Source: Erwinia tasmaniensis Et1/99 (GTDB lineage: Bacteria; Pseudomonadota; Gammaproteobacteria; Enterobacterales; Enterobacteriaceae). Taken from it: a stretch of DNA of 64,000 nt. The notes beneath the pieces were generated by a model. That model saw only the letters and a program-made list of their open reading frames with translations, was not told the DNA's origin and made no database searches. Location: the NCBI RefSeq assembly GCF_000026185.1, contig NC_010694.1:372001-436000 (forward strand). The letters are read 5' to 3'. Below are positions 22,759-32,035 of this stretch, one piece after another; positions within the stretch are counted from its first letter, which is position 1, and each line of letters begins with the position of its first letter. The translations under genes and the position numbers were made by a program.

Positions 22759-23241
22759 ATGAATCAGATTCCGATGACGTTAAGGGGCGCGGACAAGCTG
22801 CGCGAAGAGCTGGAAGAGCTGAAAACCGTCAAACGGCCCAGAATTATTGCCTCAATTGCCGATGCGCGTGAACACGGCGATCTGAAAGAAAACGCGGAAT
22901 ATCATGCCGCGCGTGAAGAGCAGGGGTTCTGCGAAGGACGCATTCAGGAAATTGAAGCGAAATTGTCGAATGCCCAGGTGATTGATGTCACCCAAATGGC
23001 CGGCAATGCCAATGGCCGAGTGATCTTCGGTGCGACCGTGACCGTGCTGAATGTAGAGACTGACGAAGAGTCAACCTACCGCATCGTTGGCGATGATGAA
23101 GCGGACTTTAAGCAAAATTTGATCTCGGTGAATTCACCGATGGCGCGCGGCCTGGTGGGTAAAGTCGCTGATGATGTGACCGTCATCAAAACCCCCGGCG
23201 GCGATGTCGAGTACGAAATCGTAAAAGTGGAATATCTCTGA
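22759..23241 (+). CDS. greA: Transcript cleavage factor GreA
   Basis: Rescues backtracked RNA polymerase by stimulating cleavage of the RNA 3' end in the active site. It has 160 residues. The N-terminal coiled coil carries the catalytic acidic tip ([11 protein letters not shown] preceded by GDLKE). The C-terminal domain begins near residue 80. It is two residues longer than the E. coli protein in the linker ([10 protein letters not shown]). Divergent from dacB; a terminator follows. Confidence 0.98.
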   Translation: MNQIPMTLRGADKLREELEELKTVKRPRIIASIADAREHGDLKENAEYHAAREEQGFCEGRIQEIEAKLSNAQVIDVTQMAGNANGRVIFGATVTVLNVETDEESTYRIVGDDEADFKQNLISVNSPMARGLVGKVADDVTVIKTPGGDVEYEIVKVEYL

Positions 23242-23435
23242 TTTCTGCTACTCTCAAGAATATTCGTCACAGATGAGTTTTGCGTGTATGGCTGCACACG
23301 GTGTGTAGACCCACCCCGCCAATGCTGTCGTACATGCGGATCACTGACTTGTGTCAGCTTGCCGGGATAAGAACCGTTGCCGTTTTAATGGGACGCAGAT
23401 TATTCAGTGCAGGTGAATGTTTTTGTAAAGATAAG

Positions 23436-23460
23436 AAAAAGGCCGCTGGGCGGCCTTTTA
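23436..23460. terminator. Bidirectional terminator between greA and yhbY
   Basis: AAAAA, 6-bp stem GGCCGC/GCGGCC with a 3-nt loop, TTTTA. It lies between the converging greA and yhbY. The remaining 195 bp after greA (23242-23435) hold no recognised gene. Confidence 0.85.
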
Positions 23461-23536
23461 TCAGAGTCAGGAGCGTGGCACTTTCTCCAGAATCGTAGCC
23501 CGGCAGGAAGTCGGCGATGTCGGCCGTAATCTTGCT

Positions 23537-23830
23537 CTAGCGCGGAATGGCGATCTTGCGTTCCTTCGTTGGACGGTACAGCACGAGCGTTTTGCCGATA
23601 ACCTGCACGTTAACTGCACGTGTTTCGCGCACGATTGCCTCAACAATCAGGGTTTTCGTTTCACGATCTTCTGTGGCGATTTTCACCTTGATAAGTTCAT
23701 GGTGCTCAAGTGCTTGTTCGATTTCGGCCAGCACCCCTTCGGTCAAACCATTGTTGCCCAGCATAACAACTGGCTTCAACGGATGGGCCAGACCTTTCAG
23801 GTGCTGTTTTTGTTTGGTACTCAGATTCAT
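23537..23830 (-). CDS. yhbY: CRM-domain ribosome-associated protein YhbY
   Basis: Small RNA-binding protein that associates with pre-50S particles. It has 97 residues, consisting of one CRM domain with the invariant loop [10 protein letters not shown] and the start [16 protein letters not shown]. It is divergent from rlmE, with 127 bp between the two starts. Exact biochemical role is not established. Confidence 0.95.
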
Positions 23831-23957
23831 CGTATATTTTACTTACATTGGGATTGAAAACGGGTCATTCTACCGCCATCTCTGGTGTATCACCAAATCG
23901 GCAGCGCTGATTTATGCGGTTTATTTATCGCTACGTTGGATCATAGTTGGAAATTGT

Positions 23958-24587
23958 ATGACTGGTAAAAAGCGTTCGGCCAGTTCCAGCCGCTGGCTAC
24001 AGGAACACTTTAGCGATAAATATGTGCTTCAGGCACAGAAAAAGGGGTTGCGTTCGCGCGCCTGGTTTAAACTTGACGAAATACAGCAGGGTGACAAACT
24101 TTTCAAACCAGGCATGACCGTGGTTGATTTGGGGGCGGCACCCGGCGGTTGGTCACAGTATGTGGTCACGCAGATTGGGTCAAAGGGGCGCGTTATCGCC
24201 TGTGATATTCTGCCAATGGACCCGATCGTTGGCGTCGATTTCCTGCAGGGGGACTTCCGAGAGGAACTGGTACTGAAAGCCCTGTTGGAGCGTGTGGGAG
24301 AGACCAAAGTTCAGGTGGTGATGTCTGACATGGCCCCTAACATGACCGGTACGCCTGCGGTAGATATTCCCCGGTCAATGTACCTGTGTGAGCTGGCGTT
24401 AGCGATGTGCCGGGACGTTCTGGCACCCGGCGGCAGTTTTTTAGTGAAAGTGTTTCAGGGAGATGGCTTTGAAGAATACCTGCGGGAAATTCGCTCCCTG
24501 TTTACGAAAGTAAAAATTCGTAAGCCGGACGCTTCGCGCTCTCGTTCGCGTGAAGTGTACATTGTAGCGACAGGGCGCAAACTATAA
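23958..24587 (+). CDS. rlmE: 23S rRNA 2'-O-methyltransferase RlmE (FtsJ/RrmJ)
   Basis: Methylates U2552 in the A-loop of 23S rRNA; a heat-shock protein in E. coli. It has 209 residues from ATG 23958, exactly the E. coli length; a longer open frame upstream is antisense to yhbY. The catalytic tetrad is readable (Lys38 in WFKLDE, Asp in MSDMAPN, Lys in FLVKVFQ, Glu in SREVYIV). The SAM motif is [12 protein letters not shown]. ftsH follows after 105 bp. Confidence 0.97.
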
Positions 24588-24692
24588 CCAGAATAGCTGG
24601 AATGGCTGTCAGTATCGCAGCGATTCCAAGTGTGAAGGATATATAGTACCCTACGCTGTCTGTTAACACCGTTGTAATATGAGGTTAATCCC

Positions 24693-26636
24693 TTGAGTGA
24701 CATGGCGAAAAACCTGATCCTCTGGCTAGTCATCGCAGTCGTGCTGATGTCTGTATTCCAGAGCTTTGGGCCCAGCGAGTCGAATGGCCGTAGAGTTGAT
24801 TATTCAACCTTCTTGTCGGAAGTGAACCAGGATCAGGTCCGCGAGGCACGTATTAACGGGCGTGAGATTAACGTAACCAAAAAAGACAGTAATCGATATA
24901 CCACCTACATTCCTGTTAACGATCCCAAGTTACTCGATAACCTGTTGACGAAAAATGTAAAAGTAGTAGGCGAACCACCTGAAGAGCCAAGCCTGTTGGC
25001 TTCTATCTTCATCTCATGGTTCCCAATGCTGCTACTTATCGGTGTCTGGATCTTCTTTATGCGTCAGATGCAGGGCGGCGGCGGAAAGGGCGCGATGTCC
25101 TTCGGCAAGAGCAAGGCCCGCATGCTGACAGAAGATCAAATCAAGACCACCTTTGCGGACGTTGCCGGATGTGACGAAGCAAAAGAAGAAGTTAGCGAGC
25201 TGGTGGAATACCTGCGTGAGCCGAGCCGTTTCCAGAAGCTTGGCGGCAAGATCCCGAAAGGCGTACTGATGGTCGGGCCTCCGGGTACCGGTAAAACGCT
25301 GTTAGCGAAAGCGATTGCCGGTGAAGCCAAAGTTCCCTTCTTCACCATCTCTGGTTCTGACTTTGTTGAAATGTTTGTCGGTGTGGGTGCGTCCCGCGTT
25401 CGTGACATGTTCGAACAGGCGAAGAAAGCGGCACCCTGCATCATCTTCATCGATGAAATTGATGCCGTGGGGCGTCAGCGCGGAGCCGGTTTAGGCGGTG
25501 GTCACGATGAGCGTGAGCAAACCTTGAACCAGATGCTGGTAGAAATGGACGGCTTTGAAGGTAACGAAGGCATCATTGTTATTGCCGCGACTAACCGTCC
25601 TGACGTACTTGACCCGGCGTTGCTGCGTCCGGGCCGCTTTGACCGTCAGGTTGTTGTCGGCTTGCCGGATGTTCGTGGCCGTGAGCAGATCCTTAAAGTC
25701 CATATGCGCCGTGTGCCGTTGTCCCCGGATATCGATGCGGCAATCATTGCGCGCGGTACGCCAGGCTTCTCCGGTGCCGATCTGGCTAACCTGGTCAATG
25801 AAGCGGCGCTCTTTGCCGCTCGTGGTAACAAGCGCGTTGTGTCTATGGTTGAATTTGAAAAAGCCAAAGACAAAATCATGATGGGTGCGGAACGTCGCTC
25901 TATGGTGATGACCGAAGCGCAGAAGGAGTCGACCGCGTATCACGAAGCGGGGCATGCGATTATCGGCCGCCTGGTACCGGAACACGATCCGGTGCACAAG
26001 GTGACGATTATCCCGCGTGGGCGCGCTCTGGGTGTGACCTTCTTCCTGCCTGAAGGCGATGCCATCAGCGCCAGCCGTCAGAAGTTGGAAAGTCAGATTT
26101 CTACTCTGTACGGCGGTCGCCTGGCTGAAGAGATTATCTACGGCGTTGAGCATGTTTCCACCGGCGCATCGAACGACATCAAAGTCGCTACGTCGATTGC
26201 CCGTAACATGGTGACCCAGTGGGGCTTCTCGGAAAAACTCGGACCGCTTCTGTATGCAGAAGAAGAGGGCGAAGTGTTCCTTGGCCGTTCGGTAGCGAAA
26301 GCTAAGCACATGTCCGACGAAACGGCGCGTATCATCGACCAGGAAGTTAAATCCCTGGTGGAGATTAACTACAAGCGGGCTCGTGTGATCCTCGGCGAGA
26401 ATATGGACATCCTTCACGCGATGAAAGACGCGTTGATGAAGTATGAAACCATTGATGCTCCTCAGATCGACGATCTGATGGCACGCCGTGAAGTGCGTCC
26501 GCCGGCAGGCTGGGAAGATCCGGGCAGCACCAACAACTCTGGTGGAAACGGTACGCCACAGGCGCCGCATCCGGTGGACGAACCGAATGCGCCTAACCCA
26601 GGCAATACCATGTCAGAGCAGTTAGGCGACAAGTAA
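24693..26636 (+). CDS. ftsH: ATP-dependent zinc metalloprotease FtsH
   Basis: Membrane-anchored AAA+ protease that degrades LpxC, sigma-32 and unassembled membrane proteins. It has two N-terminal membrane helices (about 8-25 and 98-121) around a periplasmic domain. AAA motifs are GPPGTGKT near 195 and [11 protein letters not shown], and the zinc site is HEAGH with a distal Asp. I keep the TTG start at 24693 (647 aa) because GAGG lies eight bases upstream. The next ATG (24702) gives the 644-residue form, but its spacing from GAGG is poor. The C-terminal tail is low-complexity and asparagine/proline-rich. Confidence 0.97.
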   Translation: MSDMAKNLILWLVIAVVLMSVFQSFGPSESNGRRVDYSTFLSEVNQDQVREARINGREINVTKKDSNRYTTYIPVNDPKLLDNLLTKNVKVVGEPPEEPSLLASIFISWFPMLLLIGVWIFFMRQMQGGGGKGAMSFGKSKARMLTEDQIKTTFADVAGCDEAKEEVSELVEYLREPSRFQKLGGKIPKGVLMVGPPGTGKTLLAKAIAGEAKVPFFTISGSDFVEMFVGVGASRVRDMFEQAKKAAPCIIFIDEIDAVGRQRGAGLGGGHDEREQTLNQMLVEMDGFEGNEGIIVIAATNRPDVLDPALLRPGRFDRQVVVGLPDVRGREQILKVHMRRVPLSPDIDAAIIARGTPGFSGADLANLVNEAALFAARGNKRVVSMVEFEKAKDKIMMGAERRSMVMTEAQKESTAYHEAGHAIIGRLVPEHDPVHKVTIIPRGRALGVTFFLPEGDAISASRQKLESQISTLYGGRLAEEIIYGVEHVSTGASNDIKVATSIARNMVTQWGFSEKLGPLLYAEEEGEVFLGRSVAKAKHMSDETARIIDQEVKSLVEINYKRARVILGENMDILHAMKDALMKYETIDAPQIDDLMARREVRPPAGWEDPGSTNNSGGNGTPQAPHPVDEPNAPNPGNTMSEQLGDK

Positions 26637-26666
26637 CGGCCCAGGCTGTAAACTGTTGTTATTATC

Positions 26667-26693
26667 AACCCCGGCAATGTCCGGGGTTTTTTT
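26667..26693 (+). terminator. Intrinsic terminator after ftsH
   Basis: An 8-bp stem AACCCCGG/CCGGGGTT with a 6-nt loop and a run of seven T residues. It lies 31 bp after the ftsH stop and 29 bp before folP. Confidence 0.9.
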
Positions 26694-26721
26694 ATAGCCC
26701 GATTCACGGAGACAATTTGTT

Positions 26722-27558
26722 ATGAAGCTGTACGCCAGAGATGCCGTGCTCGATCTTTCTCATCCCCACGTGATGGGGATTTTGAATGTCACCCCTGACT
26801 CTTTTTCTGATGGCGGTAAGCATAACGAATTAATCCAGGCACTGACCCACGCGAATGAGATGATCAACGCCGGAGCAACGATTATTGATGTTGGCGGCGA
26901 GTCCACGCGGCCCGGCGCCGCGGAAGTCAGCGTTGAGCAGGAGCTGGAGCGCGTTATTCCGGTGGTGGAGGCTATCGCTCAACGTTTTGAGGTATGGATC
27001 TCGGTTGATACCTCCAAGCCAGAGGTGATCCTCGAAGCGGCCCGCGCCGGGGCGCATATCATCAACGACGTTCGCTCCTTACAAGAGCCCGGTGCGCTGG
27101 CGGCGGCTGCGCAAACGGGGTTGCCGGTCTGTTTGATGCACATGCAGGGTGAGCCTAAAACCATGCAGCAGTCGCCGCAATACCCGAACGTTGTGCGCGC
27201 CGTGGAAAAGTTCTTTGTGGATAATATTGCCCGCTGCGAAGCCGCCGGGATTAAAAAATCGCAGTTGTTGCTCGACCCGGGTTTTGGTTTCGGTAAGAAT
27301 CTGTCCCACAATTATCAGCTGCTGGCGCATCTGGCCGATTTCCACCACTTTGGTCTGCCGCTGCTGGTCGGATTATCACGTAAGAGTATGATCGGCCAGT
27401 TGCTGAACGTAGGGCCTTCACAGCGGTTGACCGGCAGCCTGGCGTGCGCGGTCATTGCCGCAATGCAGGGGGCCCATATTTTGCGTGTGCACGATGTCAA
27501 AGAAACCGTAGAGGCAATGCGCGTTGTCGAAGCCACTCAGTCTGCAAGGGAAAAATAA
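26722..27558 (+). CDS. folP: Dihydropteroate synthase FolP
   Basis: Condenses p-aminobenzoate with hydroxymethyl-dihydropterin diphosphate in folate synthesis; the sulfonamide target. It has 278 residues forming a TIM barrel, with [11 protein letters not shown] (loop 1), GGESTRPGA (loop 2) and SRKSMIGQ near the C-terminus. It precedes glmM by four bases, so the two are cotranscribed and possibly coupled. Confidence 0.97.
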   Translation: MKLYARDAVLDLSHPHVMGILNVTPDSFSDGGKHNELIQALTHANEMINAGATIIDVGGESTRPGAAEVSVEQELERVIPVVEAIAQRFEVWISVDTSKPEVILEAARAGAHIINDVRSLQEPGALAAAAQTGLPVCLMHMQGEPKTMQQSPQYPNVVRAVEKFFVDNIARCEAAGIKKSQLLLDPGFGFGKNLSHNYQLLAHLADFHHFGLPLLVGLSRKSMIGQLLNVGPSQRLTGSLACAVIAAMQGAHILRVHDVKETVEAMRVVEATQSAREK

Positions 27559-27562
27559 TATT

Positions 27563-28897
27563 ATGAGCGAGCGTAAATATTTTGGTACAGATGGGATCCG
27601 CGGCAAGGTCGGTGAGTCGCCCATCACGCCGGATTTCGTCCTGAAGTTAGGCTTTGCCGCAGGGAAAGTCCTGGCGCGCCACGGATCCAAGCAGATTATC
27701 ATTGGTAAAGACACGCGTATATCCGGCTATATGCTTGAATCAGCGCTTGAAGCAGGCCTGGCGGCGGCGGGACTGTCTGCGGCATTCACCGGGCCAATGC
27801 CCACGCCGGCGGTGGCGTATCTAACCCGTACGTTCCGTGCCGAAGCTGGAATTGTGATCTCTGCTTCACATAACCCGTTTGACGACAACGGCATCAAGTT
27901 TTTCTCGACCGAGGGCACCAAGCTGCCTGATGACGTGGAAGCGGCGATTGAAGCTGAAATGGAAAAACCGATCACCTGCGTAGAGTCTGCTGCGCTGGGC
28001 CGTGCCAGTCGTATCGTCGATGCCGCCGGGCGCTACATCGAGTTTTGCAAAGGCACCTTCCCCAGCCAGCTTAGCCTCAACGGACTGAAAATCGTGGTTG
28101 ACTGCGCCAACGGCGCAACCTATCACATTGCCCCGAACGTGCTGCGTGAACTGGGGGCCACGGTCATCTCAATTGGCGTTCAGCCCGATGGCATGAATAT
28201 CAACAAAGAGTGTGGCGCAACCGATCTGCGGCTGTTGCAGGAGCGCGTGCTGGCAGAAAAAGCCGACGTTGGCCTTGCCTACGACGGTGACGGCGATCGC
28301 ATCATGATGGTTGACCATTTGGGGCATAAAGTCGACGGCGATCAGATCCTGTATCTGATTGCTCGTGAAGGGCTGCGCCAGGGGGAGCTGCGCGGCGGCG
28401 TGGTCGGCACCTTAATGAGCAATATGGGCCTGGAGCTGGCGCTAAAACAGCTTGGTATTCCTTTTGCCCGTGCAAAAGTAGGCGACCGCTATGTGCTTGA
28501 GAAGCTGAAAGAGAAGGGGTGGCGGCTTGGGGCTGAAAACTCCGGGCATGTTATCCTACTGGACAAAACAACCACCGGTGACGGCATCGTAGCCGGTTTG
28601 CAGGTACTTACTGCAATGGTGCGCAATCATATGAGCCTGCACGATTTATGCAGCGGTATGAAGCTACTGCCACAAATATTGGTGAATGTCCGCTTCAGTG
28701 GCTCCAGTGACCCGCTGGAGGACGCGCGGGTCAAGGCGGTAACGGCTGAAGCTGAAATTGAGCTCAAGGGGCGTGGTCGCGTACTGTTGCGTAAATCCGG
28801 CACCGAACCGTTAATTCGTGTGATGGTGGAAGGGGAAGATGAAGCCCTGGTCAGCACCTTGGCCAACCGTATTGCCGATGCGGTGAAGGCGGTTTGA
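27563..28897 (+). CDS. glmM: Phosphoglucosamine mutase GlmM
   Basis: Interconverts glucosamine 6- and 1-phosphate for UDP-GlcNAc synthesis, feeding peptidoglycan and LPS. It has 444 residues from ATG 27563. The phosphorylated Ser102 lies in [10 protein letters not shown], the metal loop is YDGDGDRIM, the sugar loop GAENSGH, and the phosphate loop [10 protein letters not shown]. The open frame extends 13 codons further into folP, but the family start is [14 protein letters not shown]. The stop codon lies in a 15-bp tandem duplication (28893-28922). Confidence 0.97.
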   Translation: MSERKYFGTDGIRGKVGESPITPDFVLKLGFAAGKVLARHGSKQIIIGKDTRISGYMLESALEAGLAAAGLSAAFTGPMPTPAVAYLTRTFRAEAGIVISASHNPFDDNGIKFFSTEGTKLPDDVEAAIEAEMEKPITCVESAALGRASRIVDAAGRYIEFCKGTFPSQLSLNGLKIVVDCANGATYHIAPNVLRELGATVISIGVQPDGMNINKECGATDLRLLQERVLAEKADVGLAYDGDGDRIMMVDHLGHKVDGDQILYLIAREGLRQGELRGGVVGTLMSNMGLELALKQLGIPFARAKVGDRYVLEKLKEKGWRLGAENSGHVILLDKTTTGDGIVAGLQVLTAMVRNHMSLHDLCSGMKLLPQILVNVRFSGSSDPLEDARVKAVTAEAEIELKGRGRVLLRKSGTEPLIRVMVEGEDEALVSTLANRIADAVKAV

Positions 28898-28922
28898 TAC
28901 GGTGATTTTTGATACGGCGATT
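28893..28922 (+). repeat. 15-bp tandem duplication across the glmM stop codon
   Basis: TTTGATACGGTGATT is followed immediately by TTTGATACGGCGATT (one mismatch). The first copy contains the glmM TGA stop. The duplication does not alter the protein. Confidence 0.85.
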
Positions 28923-29219
28923 AAAGCTGCCCAGTAATCGCCTCATGTGCCCGGTAAGGATGATCGGTTTATACCGGCTGTCCTGCCTGCACCTGGCCTG
29001 ACATGGCTTTTTTCGCTTATTAAATACACGTTTATCCTGTTGAAATCCGCTCTTTGTCGTTTTTTTCCGCAATCGGAATGGGCTAACGAAATTGCTCTTG
29101 CGTGCGCGGCCCCCTTTGGTTAGTATTCACACCCGCTTCTGATGGGTAGTGATAAACTATCTTTCTCACTGGTTTGAAGCTTTTGATGTGCGGTTAACGC
29201 GCAAGGAACAAGGTTGATT
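28898..29219. other. Gene-free region between glmM and secG
   Basis: Apart from the tandem duplication at its start I see no gene, no clear T-tract terminator and no well-scoring promoter. The secG Shine-Dalgarno (AAGG, six bases before the ATG) is at its end. E. coli also has an intergenic region here. Confidence 0.5.
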
Positions 29220-29552
29220 ATGTACGAAGCTCTTTTAGTAGTTTTCCTTATTGTGGCAATCGGCCTTGTTGGTCTGATCATGCTTCAGCAAGGCAAAGGC
29301 GCTGATATGGGAGCATCATTTGGTGCAGGCGCTTCCGGTACGCTGTTTGGCTCTAACGGTTCAGGTAACTTTATGACCCGTATGACCGCAGTGCTGGCGA
29401 CCCTGTTCTTCATCATCAGCCTGATCTTGGGTAACATCAACAGCAACAAAACTCAGAAAGGAAGCGAGTGGGAAAATCTGTCTCAGCCGGCGCAGTCACA
29501 ACAGACTCAGCCAGCCAAACCGGCAACGCCGGGCAGCGATATCCCGCAGTAA
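29220..29552 (+). CDS. secG: Preprotein translocase subunit SecG
   Basis: Small inner-membrane subunit of SecYEG that assists SecA-driven translocation. It has 110 residues from ATG 29220 (AAGG six bases upstream; two extra codons upstream would require TTG). Two membrane helices (about 2-22 and 52-72) flank a conserved glycine-rich loop GKGADMGASFGAGAS. The tail is Gln/Pro-rich. It lies just before the leuU-metY tRNA genes, as in E. coli. Confidence 0.97.
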   Translation: MYEALLVVFLIVAIGLVGLIMLQQGKGADMGASFGAGASGTLFGSNGSGNFMTRMTAVLATLFFIISLILGNINSNKTQKGSEWENLSQPAQSQQTQPAKPATPGSDIPQ

Positions 29553-29606
29553 GTTGTTAGTGCAGTAGTTTCGACGCGACAGAAATCAAAAAGTCGCCTC
29601 TTTAGT

Positions 29607-29693
29607 GCCGTGGTGGTGGAATTGGTAGACACGCTACCTTGAGGTGGTAGTGCCCGCATGGGCTTACGGGTTCAAGTCCCGTCCTCGGTACCA
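29607..29693 (+). tRNA. leuU: tRNA-Leu (anticodon GAG)
   Basis: An 87-nt class II tRNA with encoded CCA. Anticodon GAG is at 29641-29643, the long variable arm has GCCC/GGGC pairing, and the T arm is ACGGG-TTCAAGT-CCCGT. It lies between secG and the initiator tRNA, the E. coli leuU position. The acceptor stem GCCGTGG/CCTCGGT contains a U-U mismatch at position 5:68 (T at 29611 against T at 29685), where the E. coli gene, from memory, has an A-U pair. Confidence 0.95.
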
Positions 29694-29741
29694 AATCAAA
29701 GTTTTGCTTGTGAATTATGCAAGTTATGCGTATTATTCGGA

Positions 29742-29818
<77 letters not shown>

Positions 29819-29944
29819 CTTTCCCTTAGAGTTCTTTTTCAAATATACTGTTTACTTCGCAATGTGCATGGCAGATTATTTTGGAAAAAATTCTTTCGGA
29901 CTGTGCCGAACCGCGATTCGCGGTTTACAGGGTCCAGTCACAAT

Positions 29945-29969
29945 AAGCCCCGATATTTCGGGGTTTTTT
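29945..29969 (+). terminator. Terminator-like hairpin between metY and rimP
   Basis: Stem CCCCGA/TCGGGG with a 4-nt loop and six T residues. A second shorter hairpin (GGGC-TATAG-GCCC followed by seven T, 29992-30011) follows. These probably separate tRNA from mRNA and attenuate the operon, as in the E. coli metY-nusA leader. Confidence 0.7.
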
Positions 29970-30028
29970 GTTATCAGGAAGCAGCATCACTGGGCTATAG
30001 GCCCTTTTTTTACGTCTTGGGGGTGGGA

Positions 30029-30481
30029 TTGTCCACATTAGAGCAAAAATTAACAGAGCTGATCTCAGCACCGGTAGAAGCGCTAGGCTACGAACTGGTT
30101 GGTATTGAGTTTGTACGCGGGCGCACATCCACCTTGCGCATCTATATTGATAGTGAAGATGGCATCAATGTTGATGATTGTGCTGATGTGAGCCACCAGG
30201 TCAGTGCGGTAATGGACGTCGAAGACCCGATTACCGTGGCCTACAACCTCGAAGTTTCCTCGCCGGGCCTTGATCGACCAATGTTTACCGCAGAGCATTA
30301 CGCGCGTTTTACTGGCGAAGAAGTGAGCCTGGTGCTGCGTATGGCGGTTCAGAACCGTCGCAAATGGCAGGGTATCATTAAGTCTGTCGAGGGTGAGATG
30401 ATCACCGTTGCCGTTGAGGGTAACGACGAAGTGTTCGCGCTGAGTAACATCCAGAAGGCGAACCTGGTTCCCCACTTTTAA
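30029..30481 (+). CDS. rimP: Ribosome maturation factor RimP
   Basis: Needed for 30S subunit maturation. It has 150 residues from a TTG start at 30029, preceded by GGGGGTGGGA. The start is set by alignment with E. coli (STLEQKLTE...), since the frame is open for 55 codons further upstream across the two leader hairpins. The core [17 protein letters not shown] is conserved. First protein gene of the nusA-infB operon. Confidence 0.95.
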   Translation: MSTLEQKLTELISAPVEALGYELVGIEFVRGRTSTLRIYIDSEDGINVDDCADVSHQVSAVMDVEDPITVAYNLEVSSPGLDRPMFTAEHYARFTGEEVSLVLRMAVQNRRKWQGIIKSVEGEMITVAVEGNDEVFALSNIQKANLVPHF

Positions 30482-30505
30482 AAGTCCGGATTGAGGCATA
30501 CCAGG

Positions 30506-32011
30506 ATGAACAAAGAAATCTTAGCTGTTGTAGAAGCGGTCTCTAATGAGAAGTCCCTCCCACGCGAGAAGATTTTCGAAGCGCTGGAGAGCGCGCTGGC
30601 CACAGCCACCAAGAAAAAATACGAGCAGGAAATTGACGTGCGCGTCAGTATCGATCGCAAAAGCGGCGATTTTGATACCTTCCGCCGTTGGCTGATTGTT
30701 GATGAAGTCACCCAGCCTACCCGCGAAATCACGCTGGAAGCTGCACTCTATGAAGATGAATCGTTCTCTCTTGGCGGGTTTGTCGAAGATCAGATTGAAT
30801 CTGTCACCTTCGATCGTATTACAACCCAGACGGCCAAGCAGGTTATCGTTCAGAAAGTGCGCGAAGCCGAGCGTGCAATGGTCGTCGACCAGTTCCGCGA
30901 GCAGGAAGGCGAAATCATCACTGGCGTAGTGAAGAAAGTCAGCCGTGACAACATTTCACTCGAAGTTCGGCCAAACGATGGTTCCAGTACCAACGCAGAA
31001 GCCGTTATCATTCGTGAAGATATGCTGCCGCGCGAAAACTTCCGCCCTGGCGATCGTATTCGTGGCGTACTGTATGCCGTGCGCCCTGAAGCGCGTGGCG
31101 CGCAGCTGTTCGTCAGCCGTTCTAAACCAGAAATGTTGATCGAACTTTTCCGCATAGAAGTGCCGGAAATAGCCGAAGAAGTCCTTGAAATTAAAGCCGC
31201 CGCGCGCGATCCGGGCTCCCGAGCCAAGATCGCCGTGAAAACCAACGACAAGCGTATTGACCCGGTCGGCGCCTGTGTAGGTATGCGTGGTGCGCGTGTT
31301 CAGGCGGTATCCAGTGAGCTGGGTGGCGAGCGTATTGATATCGTGCTGTGGGATGACAATCCTGCACAGTTCGTGATCAACGCAATGGCCCCGGCGGATG
31401 TCGCCTCTATCGTGGTGGATGAAGACAATCACACCATGGATATCGCTGTGGAAGCCGGAAATCTGGCCCAGGCGATCGGCCGTAATGGCCAAAACGTGCG
31501 TCTGGCTTCGCAGCTAAGTGGCTGGGAGCTAAACGTGATGACGGTCGACGACCTGCAGGCTAAGCATCAGGCTGAAGCTCATGCTGCCATCGACGTCTTT
31601 ACCAAACATCTCGATATTGATGAAGACTTTGCTACCCTGTTGGTAGAAGAAGGCTTCTCTTCTCTGGAAGAGCTGGCTTACGTGCCGATCAACGAGCTGT
31701 TGGAAATCGACGGTCTGGATGAAGAGACAGTAGAAGCGTTGCGCGACCGGGCTAAAAACGCGTTAACCACCCTTGCACTGGCTAAGGAAGAGAGCTTGGG
31801 CGACACCCAACCGGCTGAAGATTTACTCAGTCTGGAAGGCCTTGAACGTGAGCTGGCCTTTAAGCTGGCTGCGAAAGGCGTGTGTACGCTGGAAGATCTT
31901 GCCGAGCAGGGTGTTGACGATCTGTCAGATATTGAAGGCCTGAGCGATGAGCGGGCTGGTGAGCTGATTATGGCTGCACGAAATATCTGCTGGTTCGGCG
32001 ACGACGCGTAA
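30506..32011 (+). CDS. nusA: Transcription termination/antitermination factor NusA
   Basis: Binds RNA polymerase and nascent RNA, and promotes pausing, termination and rRNA antitermination. It has 501 residues from ATG 30506 (GAGG nine bases upstream): N-terminal polymerase-binding domain (to about 125), S1 domain, two KH domains ([12 protein letters not shown] and [11 protein letters not shown]), and two acidic repeats ending [11 protein letters not shown]. It is six residues longer than the E. coli protein, owing to an insertion in the S1 domain ([13 protein letters not shown], near residue 160). Confidence 0.98.
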   Translation: MNKEILAVVEAVSNEKSLPREKIFEALESALATATKKKYEQEIDVRVSIDRKSGDFDTFRRWLIVDEVTQPTREITLEAALYEDESFSLGGFVEDQIESVTFDRITTQTAKQVIVQKVREAERAMVVDQFREQEGEIITGVVKKVSRDNISLEVRPNDGSSTNAEAVIIREDMLPRENFRPGDRIRGVLYAVRPEARGAQLFVSRSKPEMLIELFRIEVPEIAEEVLEIKAAARDPGSRAKIAVKTNDKRIDPVGACVGMRGARVQAVSSELGGERIDIVLWDDNPAQFVINAMAPADVASIVVDEDNHTMDIAVEAGNLAQAIGRNGQNVRLASQLSGWELNVMTVDDLQAKHQAEAHAAIDVFTKHLDIDEDFATLLVEEGFSSLEELAYVPINELLEIDGLDEETVEALRDRAKNALTTLALAKEESLGDTQPAEDLLSLEGLERELAFKLAAKGVCTLEDLAEQGVDDLSDIEGLSDERAGELIMAARNICWFGDDA

Positions 32012-32035
32012 TAAACTGTAGCAGGAAGGAACAGC

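Noticed and set aside
25491..26570. Long open frame (359 codons) antisense to ftsH
   Set aside because: ftsH is intact and highly conserved on the other strand; the antisense frame reflects codon bias and the product resembles no family.
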